DNA from: Streptomyces abyssomicinicus
Lineage (GTDB): Bacteria; Actinomycetota; Actinomycetes; Streptomycetales; Streptomycetaceae
Direction of reading: 5' to 3'
DNA: 64,000 nt
Assembly: GCF_008974245.1 (NCBI RefSeq)
Contig: NZ_BBZI01000007.1
Coordinates: 142,765 to 206,764 of the forward strand
In this document: positions 33,594 to 42,118 of the stretch, in pieces
How the letters are laid out: each line of letters opens with the position of its first letter
How positions within the stretch are numbered: position 1 is the first letter of the stretch
Made by a program: the position numbers and the translations under genes
Notes under the pieces: generated by a model
Told to the model about the DNA's origin: nothing
What the model saw: only the letters and a program-made list of their open reading frames with translations
The model's database searches: none

Positions 33594-34487
33594 TCACGGA
33601 CGACCGCCCGACACGGCCGGCACCGCCCTCCTGCTCGCGGAGCGCGCGGCTTCCGCGCGCTCCGCGAGCATGCGCAACAGCGTGCGCACGGACGTGATCC
33701 GGCCGGGTTCCAGTTCGCCGACCAGAACCTGGGCGCGGTCCGTCCGCGCGACGCCGACCAAGGCGCCGTCCGGGGCGTACACGGCGCTCGCCCCTCCCGC
33801 CCGGCGGTCGGCGGGGCCGCCGATCGCGTTGGCGAAGACGCTGTAGAAGGTGTTCTCCAGCGCGCGGGCAGGCATGTACACAGCGGCTCGGCGCTCGGCT
33901 CCGACGACGAACGCGCTGGCGCACACGTAGACGTGCGCACCGGAGAGGGCGGCGGCTCCGGCATGCGCGGCGAAGGACATGTCGTAGCAGACGGCTCCGC
34001 CGAGCCGCCAGCCGTCGACCTCCCAGAAACCGTCCCCGCCCGTGCCGGCGGTGAAGATCCTGGCCTCGTCCGCGTGCCAGAGGTGCTGCTTCGCGTAGCC
34101 GAGGCGGACCGAGCCGGACGGGGTGAACTCCAGCAGGCCGTTGGCGAGCCGGCCGTCGGCACGCCGGACCGCCGCACCGGCCAGTACCAGCGTCCCCGTC
34201 CGCACGGCCGCCTCGGCCAGGGCGTCCAGACGCCCGTCGGTGACGGTGCCGGTCGCGTCGGCCGCCACCTCACAGCGCGACGCGTCGGCCATCAGGGTCG
34301 GGAGGTCGTACCCGCAGAGGTGGAGCTCCGGCAGGACGGCCACGCGCGCGCCCAGCCAGGCCGCCTCGGTGACCATGCGGGCCGCCAGCCGGGAGTTGCC
34401 GGCCACGTCGGCCGGGGTCGCCTCCGCCTGGAGGACGGCGAGCCTGAGCGGGGCGACGGGGACGTCGGTCGGAGTGTGCGTGGTCAT
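33594..34487 (-). CDS. Carbon-nitrogen hydrolase (nitrilase superfamily)
   Basis: 297 residues with the Glu-Lys-Cys triad: Glu in VLPELHLCG, Lys in YAKQHLW, Cys in GGAVCYDMSF. Members hydrolyse amides, carbamoyl groups or nitriles, so an N-acyl or carbamoyl intermediate could be its substrate. ATG 34487 has AAGGAC upstream. It is the last gene of the WD40-cyclohydrolase-SUMF1-oxygenase series, with a 186-base gap before it, so it may have its own promoter. Confidence 0.82.
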   Translation of the reverse strand: MTTHTPTDVPVAPLRLAVLQAEATPADVAGNSRLAARMVTEAAWLGARVAVLPELHLCGYDLPTLMADASRCEVAADATGTVTDGRLDALAEAAVRTGTLVLAGAAVRRADGRLANGLLEFTPSGSVRLGYAKQHLWHADEARIFTAGTGGDGFWEVDGWRLGGAVCYDMSFAAHAGAAALSGAHVYVCASAFVVGAERRAAVYMPARALENTFYSVFANAIGGPADRRAGGASAVYAPDGALVGVARTDRAQVLVGELEPGRITSVRTLLRMLAERAEAARSASRRAVPAVSGGRP

Positions 34488-34673
34488 CGGTCATCGGTCC
34501 TTCCCGGTACGGAGCGGAAACTGTTCGGCCCGCCGGCCCACCGAGGGCCCGCCGGCCCACCGCGGGCCCTCTGATCCCGGGCCCCCTGGCCCACCGCGAG
34601 GCCCTTCCAGCCCGTACGGCGACACCCCGCGCTCCCCGCCCCGAGCGGGGGCTCGCACACGGCGGGCACGACG

Positions 34674-35630
34674 TCACCCGTCCTCTCCCGCACCGGGGCC
34701 GGTCCGTGTGTCGAGCCGGTTGATGCGGTACATGGTGCGCTCGAAGAGCGCGTCGGCGGTCAGTGTGGGGAAGCGCCGGGGTGCGTCCGGCGAGCCGGGC
34801 GGCCGCAGCGGCGTCAGCACCGTCCAGGGGGTCGGATGACAGAACTGGACGATGGACAGCCGGGGCCCCGTCTGCTGGGGATCGGCCACCACCCGGTGCA
34901 CCGCGGCGCGTGCCAGACCGTCGGTGAGCCGCTCCAGGACCATGCCGACGTTGACGATCGCGTAGCCCTCCGGGGCGTGCACCGGCAACCACTCGCCGTC
35001 CCGCCCGAGGACCTGCAGGCCGGGGGAGGTCGCCCGGGGCAGCGCCGTGACGAGGTCGAAATCCTTGTGCTCCACGGCCCAGGTGTGCGCCCGCGAGGGC
35101 GCGTCGCGCATCGGCGGGTACCAGGCGGCGCGGTTGACCACCGGCCCGTCCTCGAGCATCTCCTCGAAGTAGCCCGGGTGGACGTTCAGGGCCTCGCCGA
35201 GGACACCGACCACCCGGACCTGGAACTCCCGCATGCGGGTGTGGAGTTCGGTCAGCGCCCGGCCGATGCCCGGAACCAGCTCGTCGGGCATGCGGGGGTC
35301 CGGGTAGCGGGCGGGGAAGCGGGTGCGCAGCGGGTGGCCCGCGGGCAGGGGCGCGCCCCAGTGGAAGAGTTCCTTCCAGTCGGGGGTGCGGTCGGACTTC
35401 TCGGCCGTCTCCACGAGCGGCGGCGTGTACCCCGACTGCCCGTTGGTGCCCGTCACCCGGGCGCCCAGCTTCGCCTCCAGGGGCAGCGAGAAGAACTCCT
35501 CGAGCAAGCCGTAGCACTCGTCGAGCAGGCTCTCCGGGACGGAGTTGCGCACCAGGAAGAAGCCGTCGCGCAGCGCGCCGCGCACCGTGGCGCCGTCCGG
35601 CCGTCCGCCGAGGCTTATCTCACGCAGCAC
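34674..35630 (-). CDS. 2-oxoglutarate/Fe(II)-dependent oxygenase (IPNS-like)
   Basis: 318 residues. The N-terminal DIOX_N-like part (LRDGFFLVRNSVPESLLDECY) and the jelly-roll core hold the iron facial triad: His and Asp in VEHKDFDLVTAL, distal His in AAVHRVV, with the 2-oxoglutarate Arg in GPRLSIVQF. GTG 35630 has GGGAG 6 bases upstream. It overlaps a 22-codon ORF by 11 bases. It probably hydroxylates, desaturates or cyclises an intermediate of the ToxC-B-D-like pathway; toxoflavin operons are not known to include one. Confidence 0.83.
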   Translation of the reverse strand: MLREISLGGRPDGATVRGALRDGFFLVRNSVPESLLDECYGLLEEFFSLPLEAKLGARVTGTNGQSGYTPPLVETAEKSDRTPDWKELFHWGAPLPAGHPLRTRFPARYPDPRMPDELVPGIGRALTELHTRMREFQVRVVGVLGEALNVHPGYFEEMLEDGPVVNRAAWYPPMRDAPSRAHTWAVEHKDFDLVTALPRATSPGLQVLGRDGEWLPVHAPEGYAIVNVGMVLERLTDGLARAAVHRVVADPQQTGPRLSIVQFCHPTPWTVLTPLRPPGSPDAPRRFPTLTADALFERTMYRINRLDTRTGPGAGEDG

Positions 35631-35688
35631 GGCAGGCTCCCGCCGGTTCCTCGGGGTCGCCGACGTCGGTGATGCCGGGAATGCTCAT
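35620..35688 (-). CDS. 22-codon ORF with strong ribosome site before the oxygenase
   Basis: ATG at 35688 follows GAGGAG by 5 bases, the best Shine-Dalgarno in this operon. It encodes MSIPGITDVGDPEEP followed by AGACRAA, and ends 11 bases inside the oxygenase gene in another frame. There is no homology I recognise. It may couple translation of the oxygenase, or be a short peptide product. It is not the N-terminus of the oxygenase, because the frames differ. Confidence 0.45.
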   Translation of the reverse strand: MSIPGITDVGDPEEPAGACRAA

Positions 35689-35795
35689 CCGATCTCCTCA
35701 ACTCTGGCTTAGGTGGGAGCTGTCCGGGCGTGGACGGCGTGGACCACGTGGACCGCGTGGACCGCGACAACGCCCGGACGGCGCGGACGCCGCGC

Positions 35796-36773
35796 TCAGG
35801 ACGGCCGCTGACCGGTGGCCACACGGAAGCCGACCGGGTAGAGGGGGCCGGGGAAGGCCCCGTGACGGCGCCGGGTGCGTGTCAGGTCCCCGTATCTCGA
35901 GAAGCTGCCGCCGCGGGCGACGCGGTAGCGGTCCATGGTCTCGACCAGGTGGTCCTCGACGAACGGCCCCGCGGGGTACGGGGCGTAGTCGTCGGCCACG
36001 AACTCCTCGACGTTGCCGCCCATGTCGTGGACCCCGTACGGCGAGACGCCGGCCGGGAAGGCCCCCACCGGGCTGGTGGTGTGGAGGCCCGCCTCCCGGG
36101 TGTTGCAGGCATCGCCGTCGAAGAGCTGCCCCCAGGGGTACTCCCTGCCGTCGTCGCCCTTGGCGGCACGCTCCCATTCGGCCTCGGTGGGCAGCCGCCA
36201 GGGGTGCCCGGTCCGTTCGGAGAGCCATCGCGCGTACAGGTCGGCGTCCTCGGCCCGGACGCCGGCGACCGGGTGGTTCGAGCGTTCCCAGGGATAGGCG
36301 CCGAGGTACCACGTCGTCGGACGCGCCGGGTGGCCCGTGTCGGCCAGGAAGCTCCGGTACTCGCCGTTGGTGACCGGGTAGGCGGCCATCCAGAAGTCCC
36401 GCAGCACCACGGTGTGCCGCGGAGTCTCCTTCTCGATCCAGGAGCCGACCACGCCGACGTGCCGCCACCGCTCCACCACGCCGTCGACCTCGTCGGGGGC
36501 CAGCCCCACGGAGGTCTCGCCGCCCGGGACGAGGCGCGTCGCGGGCGACGGCCCGGTCAGCCGGGGATCCCCGGTGACCGCCAGGATCGCGCCGGCCGCC
36601 AGCCGCACCGGGAGGGGCAGGGCGGGGTCCTCGACCTGGGCGGCCAACCGCGCGGGACAGGCCGTCGCCAGGAGGGCCTCGGCCTGCTCCGGTGACGGAT
36701 GGAACCGGGGGAGGGCCGCCAGCGCGTCCTGTTCCTTGAAGTGGGGGGAGTCCGCCACCTCGCTGAGCCTCAT
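35796..36773 (-). CDS. SUMF1/FGE-fold protein, ToxD-like
   Basis: 325 residues: a helical N-terminal domain (about 1-110) and a SUMF1 domain (FWMAAYPVTNGEYRSFL, GHPWRLPTEAEWERAA, GGNVEEFVADDY, RGGSFSRYGD, YPVGFRVA). The C-terminal catalytic Cys of true formylglycine-generating enzymes is absent (GFRVA), so it is not a sulfatase activator. This two-domain layout beside GTP cyclohydrolase II and a WD40 protein is that of ToxD in the toxoflavin operons of Burkholderia glumae and Pseudomonas protegens. It overlaps the cyclohydrolase gene by 4 bases. Confidence 0.8.
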   Translation of the reverse strand: MRLSEVADSPHFKEQDALAALPRFHPSPEQAEALLATACPARLAAQVEDPALPLPVRLAAGAILAVTGDPRLTGPSPATRLVPGGETSVGLAPDEVDGVVERWRHVGVVGSWIEKETPRHTVVLRDFWMAAYPVTNGEYRSFLADTGHPARPTTWYLGAYPWERSNHPVAGVRAEDADLYARWLSERTGHPWRLPTEAEWERAAKGDDGREYPWGQLFDGDACNTREAGLHTTSPVGAFPAGVSPYGVHDMGGNVEEFVADDYAPYPAGPFVEDHLVETMDRYRVARGGSFSRYGDLTRTRRRHGAFPGPLYPVGFRVATGQRPS

Positions 36774-37417
36774 GACAACGTCTCCGCCACGCTGTCGAGC
36801 GTGTGGCCGCCGATCCGCGCCTTGGCGGACAGGTACCGGGCGTTCTCGTCGGTCAGGTACACCCCGGTCGGCAGGACCTCGACGACATCGATGCCGTGTT
36901 CGCGCAGCTGGGACGCCTTGTCGGGGTTGTTGGTCAGCAGGCGGATCCGGGTCTGGCCGAGCGCGTGCAGCATCGCCGCCGCGACGCCGTAGTCCCGCTC
37001 GTCGGTGCCGCGCCCCAGGAACCGGTTGGCCTCGAAGGTGTCCAGCCCCTGGTCCTGCAGCACGTAGGCGTCGAGCTTGTTGTACAGGCCGATGCCCCGC
37101 CCCTCCTGCCGCAGGTAGAGGACCGTGCCCCCCTCCTTCTCCATGTGGGTCAGCGCCTCGTCGAGCTGAGGGCCGCAGTCGCAGCGCTCCGACCCGAAGA
37201 GGTCACCGGTGAGGCACTCGCTGTGCAGCCGGACCAGGGGAGCGGCGCCGGGCAGGGCGGGCAGGACGCACGCCACGTGCTCGCCGTCGTCCGGAAGGCC
37301 GGAGAAGGTGACCAGTTCCGTCGACCTGCCGCCCACCCGGGCCATCGTCACCCGCACCCGTGCCCTGACCGTCGCGGTGGCCTCCGTGCCGGCCGGTACC
37401 GCCTTCGCGTACCCCAT
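36770..37417 (-). CDS. GTP cyclohydrolase II, ToxB-like
   Basis: 215 residues, no DHBP synthase domain. Zinc ligands lie in ECLTGDLFGSERCDCGPQL (three Cys), followed by the GTP-binding RQEGRGIGL and a C-terminal YLSAKARIGGH. It opens the GTP imidazole ring, releasing formate, to the diaminopyrimidine ribotide used for riboflavin or for azapteridines such as toxoflavin. ATG 37417 overlaps the WD40 stop as TGATG, and the 3' end overlaps the SUMF1 gene. No other rib gene is near, so a dedicated secondary pathway is more likely than vitamin synthesis. Confidence 0.9.
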   Translation of the reverse strand: MGYAKAVPAGTEATATVRARVRVTMARVGGRSTELVTFSGLPDDGEHVACVLPALPGAAPLVRLHSECLTGDLFGSERCDCGPQLDEALTHMEKEGGTVLYLRQEGRGIGLYNKLDAYVLQDQGLDTFEANRFLGRGTDERDYGVAAAMLHALGQTRIRLLTNNPDKASQLREHGIDVVEVLPTGVYLTDENARYLSAKARIGGHTLDSVAETLS

Positions 37418-39294
37418 CACTTGTCCCGCCCTTCCGTCTCGGCGGCACCGCGGGCGCCGCGCACCAGGTCCTGAAGGCTCCACGAGGAGCGGATCCGCGG
37501 GAGTCCGCCGTCGGCGGAACACGCGACGATGCTGATCCGGCCGTCCCAGCCGGCGACCGCGACCGTGGAGCCGTCGAGCTGCACCATGCAGGAGAGGCCC
37601 TGCCCGAAGACGTCGAGGAGGTGCCCGGTGCTGAGGGCGGCGGCGCCGTCGGTCCAGCGGACCGGCCAGACGTACAGCCCGAAGTCGTAGGAACCCGCCA
37701 GGACGAAGGGCGCGTCGGCGGTCCCCAGGACGGCCACGCACTTGACCGACTCGTCGGGGCCCAGGAGGGTCTGCAGGGTCTGTACCTGCACCTCCCCGCC
37801 CGTCGTGCGCGCCAGTCTGCCGACCTTGACCGTGTGGTCACGGGACGCGCTCGCGGCCACCGCCTCGTCCAGCACGGCCACCGCGTTGACCAGGTTGCCG
37901 TGCTCCCACAGGGTGCTGCGGGAGGCGAAGGTGCCGACCGCGACGGTCCGGTCGGTCGCGGCGGAGAGGAACCCGGGACCGGGCAGCGCGGTCAGGGACT
38001 TCACCGACCCGCCGTGTGCCTGCGACCGCGCCCGCACCGCCAGGGTGACGGGATCCAGAGCGATCAGCTCACCGTTGTACGTGCCCGCGAGCAGGGAGCC
38101 GTCGTCGAAGCAGAGCGACGGAAGAGGGGCGCCGAGCCCTTCGCTCACGGTCACGGCGGCGCCGTCGTACCGGATCACCTGGCCGGAGTAGGTGCCCGCG
38201 TGGACGACGCCGTCGCGGACGACGAGGGAGAGGATCGGCCCGTCGGTGAGGTCGAGGAGGCGGACGCGCGGCTCCGGCGGGACGCCGGCCGACGACACGA
38301 CGACCACGGTGCCGGAGTCGCAGCCGATGTACAGCTCGTCGCCGTCGGCGGCCATGGCGTTGGGCCCGTGGGTGGCCGCCAGCGGACCGGCGATCTCGGC
38401 GGTGGAGGCGAAGTCGAGGAGGTGAGGGCTGTTCCAGAAGCTGCCGGCGGCCAGCAGCCCGCCGGCGGCGGAGACCGAGCGCGGCCAGATGCGGGCGTCG
38501 TCCACCCGCTGGAGGCGCTCGCCCTCGGCGTCGAAGAAGTGCAGGGCCCCGTCGTAGGCGCCGACGACGAACCGCTCGTCGTCCTGCGACCAGGCCACGC
38601 ACCGGGCGGCCGAGGTGGACACCTCGACGGTGCGCAGGTGGTCGAGCTTCTTGGTGAGCAGGTCGACGGCACCGTCGTCGCGGGTCACGGCCAGGACCTC
38701 GCCGTCCCCCGACCAGGCACAGCCCTCGATGGAGGACTCGTACTTCCGAGAGGAGGGCGCGGTGCCGAAGTCCGGGTCGGTGACGGCGACGAGACCGTCC
38801 TCGCCCACGGTGGCGACCAGGCCCTGCGAGCTCACCGACACCATCATGCAGTGCGCCTCGTGGGACCCGACCTCGCTCATGAAGCGGCCGGCGACGGCGT
38901 CCCACAGGGTGGCGCGGCCGTCCTCGGAGACGCAGATGATGCGCTCCCCGTCGGGCATCCAGGCGACGGAGTTGATGTCGTCGGTGTGCCGGGCCATGAC
39001 GTTGACGAGGGACGCGGGTCCCTCCTCGGACAGGCGCCAGACCGAGACGGTCTTGTCGGCCGAGGCGGTGGCGAGGAGCTGGGGGACGGCGGGGTTCCAC
39101 GCCGAGGCGTTGACCAGGCGCCGGTGCTTCAGGGTGGCCGTGGGAGTGGGACGGGCGGGGTCGGAGACGTCCCAGACGATGACGGTCCCGTCGTAGGAGC
39201 AACTGGCGAGGAGACGGGCGTCGTCCCGTAAGGCGACATGGGTGAGGGGTGCCGCGTGGCCCGATGCGGCGCGCGGCAGGTCGATCACATGCAT
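37417..39294 (-). CDS. WD40-repeat protein, ToxC-like
   Basis: 625 residues: classical WD40 blades at the N-terminus (LLASCSYDGTVIVWDVSD, LLATASADKTVSVWRLS, GERIICVSEDGRATLWD) and weaker blades to the end (FVLAGSYDFGLYVWPV), enough for two propellers. No signal peptide. ATG 39294 has GAGAGG 5 bases upstream and is the operon's first gene. Together with the cyclohydrolase and SUMF1 protein it forms the ToxC-ToxB-ToxD set. A TTA codon near the N-terminus (39229-39231) points to bldA control of the whole operon. Confidence 0.82.
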   Translation of the reverse strand: MHVIDLPRAASGHAAPLTHVALRDDARLLASCSYDGTVIVWDVSDPARPTPTATLKHRRLVNASAWNPAVPQLLATASADKTVSVWRLSEEGPASLVNVMARHTDDINSVAWMPDGERIICVSEDGRATLWDAVAGRFMSEVGSHEAHCMMVSVSSQGLVATVGEDGLVAVTDPDFGTAPSSRKYESSIEGCAWSGDGEVLAVTRDDGAVDLLTKKLDHLRTVEVSTSAARCVAWSQDDERFVVGAYDGALHFFDAEGERLQRVDDARIWPRSVSAAGGLLAAGSFWNSPHLLDFASTAEIAGPLAATHGPNAMAADGDELYIGCDSGTVVVVSSAGVPPEPRVRLLDLTDGPILSLVVRDGVVHAGTYSGQVIRYDGAAVTVSEGLGAPLPSLCFDDGSLLAGTYNGELIALDPVTLAVRARSQAHGGSVKSLTALPGPGFLSAATDRTVAVGTFASRSTLWEHGNLVNAVAVLDEAVAASASRDHTVKVGRLARTTGGEVQVQTLQTLLGPDESVKCVAVLGTADAPFVLAGSYDFGLYVWPVRWTDGAAALSTGHLLDVFGQGLSCMVQLDGSTVAVAGWDGRISIVACSADGGLPRIRSSWSLQDLVRGARGAAETEGRDK

Positions 39295-40250
39295 AGCGAC
39301 CTCTCATCTCATCGATGTAGGCAAGGGAAGCTGTGGGATCGCACGGGAAACACTCCACACCCTCACCTGCCGCGCTGGAATCTCGATTGCGTTCCTCTCG
39401 AGTCTCCGCCGCGTTCCCCTCGAGCCGCCCGTCCGCACCCGGCCGCCGAGGACGGCAGGACGTGCCGCGCCCGTGGCCGTCGCCGCCGTACCCGTGGCGG
39501 AAGCCGCAGGTCCGGGCGGTGCTGTCCGAGTCGGTCACCCTCCCGCCGCGAAAGCCGCCGCAGCCGGGACCGCCGTACGTCCGGCCGTCACCGGCCCCGG
39601 TCACGGATTTGGTTTCGGCGGGCATGGTGCTGTACGGGGGGAGGCGTGCACGGGCGGCCACCGCCGGAGGTGCGGCCGATACCGGCGGGCGCCTCAACGG
39701 CGGCTGCGCGCGCTGGCACGGGGGCACGAGCCCGTGCGCTCACCCCGCGCGCTCACCGTCGACCTCGGCGATCCAGGCGGCGTCCACGGCGGGGGCGTCC
39801 ACGGCGGGGGAGTGCTTCGCGGCGTGTGCGGCGACGACCGTGGCGACCCGGGTCTCGACGGCGGGGTTCTCAAGGGCGGAGTTCCGGCCGAACTGCCGCG
39901 TGTGGAGCTCCCCGTGGGCCGGCTGCGTCCGGCGCCGTCCGGCGGACGCTCACACCGGCCGTGCTGCGGGGAGCGTTGCTCGACCTGCTCGACCTGCTCG
40001 ACCTGCTCGCCACCGACGGCGAGCGCAGACCGACGGCCGCGGTCCACGGGCACCTGGCGTTCCTGCGGTCCGGTCACGGTGGCGGGTGACGCCCGCCGGG
40101 GCCAACGCCCGCCCGGAATACGCGATGTGCCGGCCGCGCCCCGCGAGGGGCACGGCCGGCACACCGTCCGCCACCGGCCGAGGTCCTGTGGAGGTCCCGG
40201 CGCTCCCGGGCCGGAGCGGGTCCGCGGACCGGCCGGGGCGGACGCCGGAA
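39295..40250. other. Operon promoter region and about 900 bases with no confident gene
   Basis: The first 100 bases, AT-richer, probably hold the promoter of the WD40 operon. Beyond them several frames are open but Arg/Pro/Ala-rich, without domains or ribosome sites. Short repeats include three CTCGACCTG units near 39978-40007 and a doubled GTCCACGGCGGGGG near 39786. It may be the remnant of a decayed secreted-protein gene. Confidence 0.45.
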
Positions 40251-41813
40251 CTAGCCGGAGTAGGTCTCGAACTCGGCGATCCGGGGGGTGCCCTGGGCGC
40301 TGGTGATCTCGAAGGTGATCTTGCTCAGCGAGGTGCGCGGGATGTCGACGACGCCCGCGGTGGTGCCGGTGGCGAGCACGGCTCCGGTGTCGTGGTTGAG
40401 GAGCCTCCAGGACCGGACGGCGCCCACCGCCCCCGCCGCCTCACGGATGCCGACCTTGGCGACTGTCGTGGCCGAGCCCCACTTGACCGAGACCGAGCCG
40501 GTGGTGCCGGCCGGCGACCAGTAGGTCGTCAGGCTGCCGTCCCGCACGTTGCCGTAGCTGGTGCCGTCGGCCTTGCTGGATCCGTCGGCGCCGGCGCCGA
40601 GGCTGAGGTTGGTCCCGGTGGGCTGGGACGGCGTCGTCGTGGGGGCGGGCGTGGTGGGGGCCGGCGTCGTGGGCGTCGGGCCGGGGGTCTGCGGCGTGCA
40701 GTTGCCGTCCGAGACGCGCAGGCCCTTGTTGGCGCCCGCCGTCTGGCTCACCACGCCGGGCACGCAGCTCGCCGCGTCGGGGCTGAAGCCGTACGGGATG
40801 CTGACCGTGGTGTTCGACGTCGGGTTCGGCCCCGCGGGGTTGTTGTCGCCGCTGCGGCTCGACCACGTCACGTTGTCGAAGATGTTGCCGCTGACCTGCC
40901 AGTAGCCGGCCGCGTCCGTGTAGAAGGTGCCCAGGACGTCCTTGGAGTCCTCGAAGTAGTTGTTGTCGACCTTGGCGCGGGCGCCGGCACGGGAGTTGAT
41001 GCCGGACTCGTTCAGGCCCACGTAGTGGTTGTTGTAGATGTGGGCCACGCCGCCCCGCAGCAGCGGCGTCCGGGAGTCGATGTTCTGGTACAGGTTGTGG
41101 TGGAAGGTGACGAACCCGTTCGACACGTCGCTCTCGCTGGACCCGATGAGGCCGCCGCGGCCCGAGTTGCGCAGGATGCTGTAGGAGAGCGTCACGTACT
41201 GGGTGTTGTCCTTCATGTCGAACAGGCCGTCGTAGCCCTCCGACTCGCCGCCGGAGGCCTCCAGTGTGGTGTGGTCGACCCAGACGTTGCGGACGTCGCT
41301 CTCCATGCCGATGGCGTCACCGCCGTTGGAGGTGGGCGAGCCCGACTTCTTCACGTTCCGGACGGTCACGTTCTGGATGATGATGTTGCTGGACTCCCGG
41401 ATGTGGATGCCCAGTTGGTCGAAGACGGCGCCGCCGCCGACGCCCACGATCGTGACGTTGCTGATCTGCTTGAGCTCGATCACCCCGTCGGCGGTGCTGC
41501 AGCTGTTCCCCGACACCTTGGCGGTGTTGGCGTGGTTGATCGTCCCCTCGACCTGGATGACGATCGGGGTGCTGCTGCTGGCCCGGTTGCACAGGGCCGT
41601 GTGGATCGCGGTGCCCGTCGTGGCCCGGACGGTCTGTCCGCCGGCGCCTCCGGTCGTCCCGCCGTTCTGGGTGGCGAAGCCGGTGGCGCCCGTGGCGGCC
41701 GCCGACGCCGTGGGCGTCGCTGCCAGGGGCAGCGACAGGACGCCTGCGGTCGCTGCCGCCACCGCCCCGATGGCCAAGGTCTTGAAGAGTCGTAAGCCGA
41801 CTGCTCGTCCCAT
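40251..41813 (-). CDS. Secreted pectate lyase (PL1) with C-terminal carbohydrate-binding-type domain
   Basis: 520 residues. A signal peptide (LFKTLAIGAVAAATAGVLSL, cut near ASAA) is followed by a right-handed beta-helix of polysaccharide lyase family 1: NVWVDHTTLE, YVTLSYSILRNSGRGGLIGSS, TFHHNLYQNIDSRTPLLRGG, which hold the calcium-binding Asp and catalytic Arg regions. A linker rich in TPAPTT repeats leads to a discoidin-like beta-sandwich (GTSYGNVRDGSLTTYWSP) for polymer binding. It cleaves pectate outside the cell. A TTA codon lies at residue 7. A 16-bp palindrome lies about 80 bases upstream. Confidence 0.93.
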   Translation of the reverse strand: MGRAVGLRLFKTLAIGAVAAATAGVLSLPLAATPTASAAATGATGFATQNGGTTGGAGGQTVRATTGTAIHTALCNRASSSTPIVIQVEGTINHANTAKVSGNSCSTADGVIELKQISNVTIVGVGGGAVFDQLGIHIRESSNIIIQNVTVRNVKKSGSPTSNGGDAIGMESDVRNVWVDHTTLEASGGESEGYDGLFDMKDNTQYVTLSYSILRNSGRGGLIGSSESDVSNGFVTFHHNLYQNIDSRTPLLRGGVAHIYNNHYVGLNESGINSRAGARAKVDNNYFEDSKDVLGTFYTDAAGYWQVSGNIFDNVTWSSRSGDNNPAGPNPTSNTTVSIPYGFSPDAASCVPGVVSQTAGANKGLRVSDGNCTPQTPGPTPTTPAPTTPAPTTTPSQPTGTNLSLGAGADGSSKADGTSYGNVRDGSLTTYWSPAGTTGSVSVKWGSATTVAKVGIREAAGAVGAVRSWRLLNHDTGAVLATGTTAGVVDIPRTSLSKITFEITSAQGTPRIAEFETYSG

Positions 41814-41893
41814 CCTCGTTCTCTCTTTCCAGGTTCAGGTGCCGGAACGGACTGCCCGTCGTGATGTCTGTCGTGATCATGACAACAGGGGTT

Positions 41894-41909
41894 GAGAAAG
41901 CGCTTTCTC
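41894..41909. promoter_or_regulatory. LacI-type palindromic operator before pectate lyase
   Basis: GAGAAAGCGCTTTCTC is a perfect 16-bp palindrome with the central CG of LacI/GalR-family operators, 81 bases upstream of the lyase start. Pectin- or sugar-responsive repression is the likely use. The regulator is not in the window. Confidence 0.65.
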
Positions 41910-42056
41910 CTCGTGACGATAGGGATCCCTCCGGGGGCTGACAAGGGTTGGTGTTCAGCTGGCTGTCTGGCGTGCAAGGGAGTGAACGCTCGCCGGCGAG
42001 CGTCCGGGGCGGGTCCAGGGATGCGGGTCAGGGGATCCTCCGAAAATAGGTGTACT

Positions 42057-42077
42057 ATGCAATGAAAGTAGTTGCAT
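42057..42077. promoter_or_regulatory. ATGCAA-N9-TTGCAT inverted repeat before the membrane protein
   Basis: Six-base arms at 42057-42062 and 42072-42077 in an AT-rich patch, overlapping TACTAT, a plausible -10 box. It lies 41 bases before the start codon. A MarR- or TetR-type repressor site is the likely reading. Confidence 0.5.
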
Positions 42078-42118
42078 TTACCAATTAATTCCGCCGACCA
42101 TCGAAGGGACCGCTCGCC

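Noticed and set aside
35620..35688. True N-terminus of the oxygenase with a frameshift
   Set aside because: The frames differ, and the oxygenase already has a suitable start, ribosome site and complete N-terminal domain.
35796..36773. Formylglycine-generating enzyme or EgtB
   Set aside because: The C-terminal catalytic Cys is missing and no iron-binding DinB-type domain is evident; context fits ToxD better.
36770..37417. Riboflavin biosynthesis ribA
   Set aside because: No ribB, ribD, ribE or ribH neighbours; the overlapping partners are WD40 and SUMF1 proteins.
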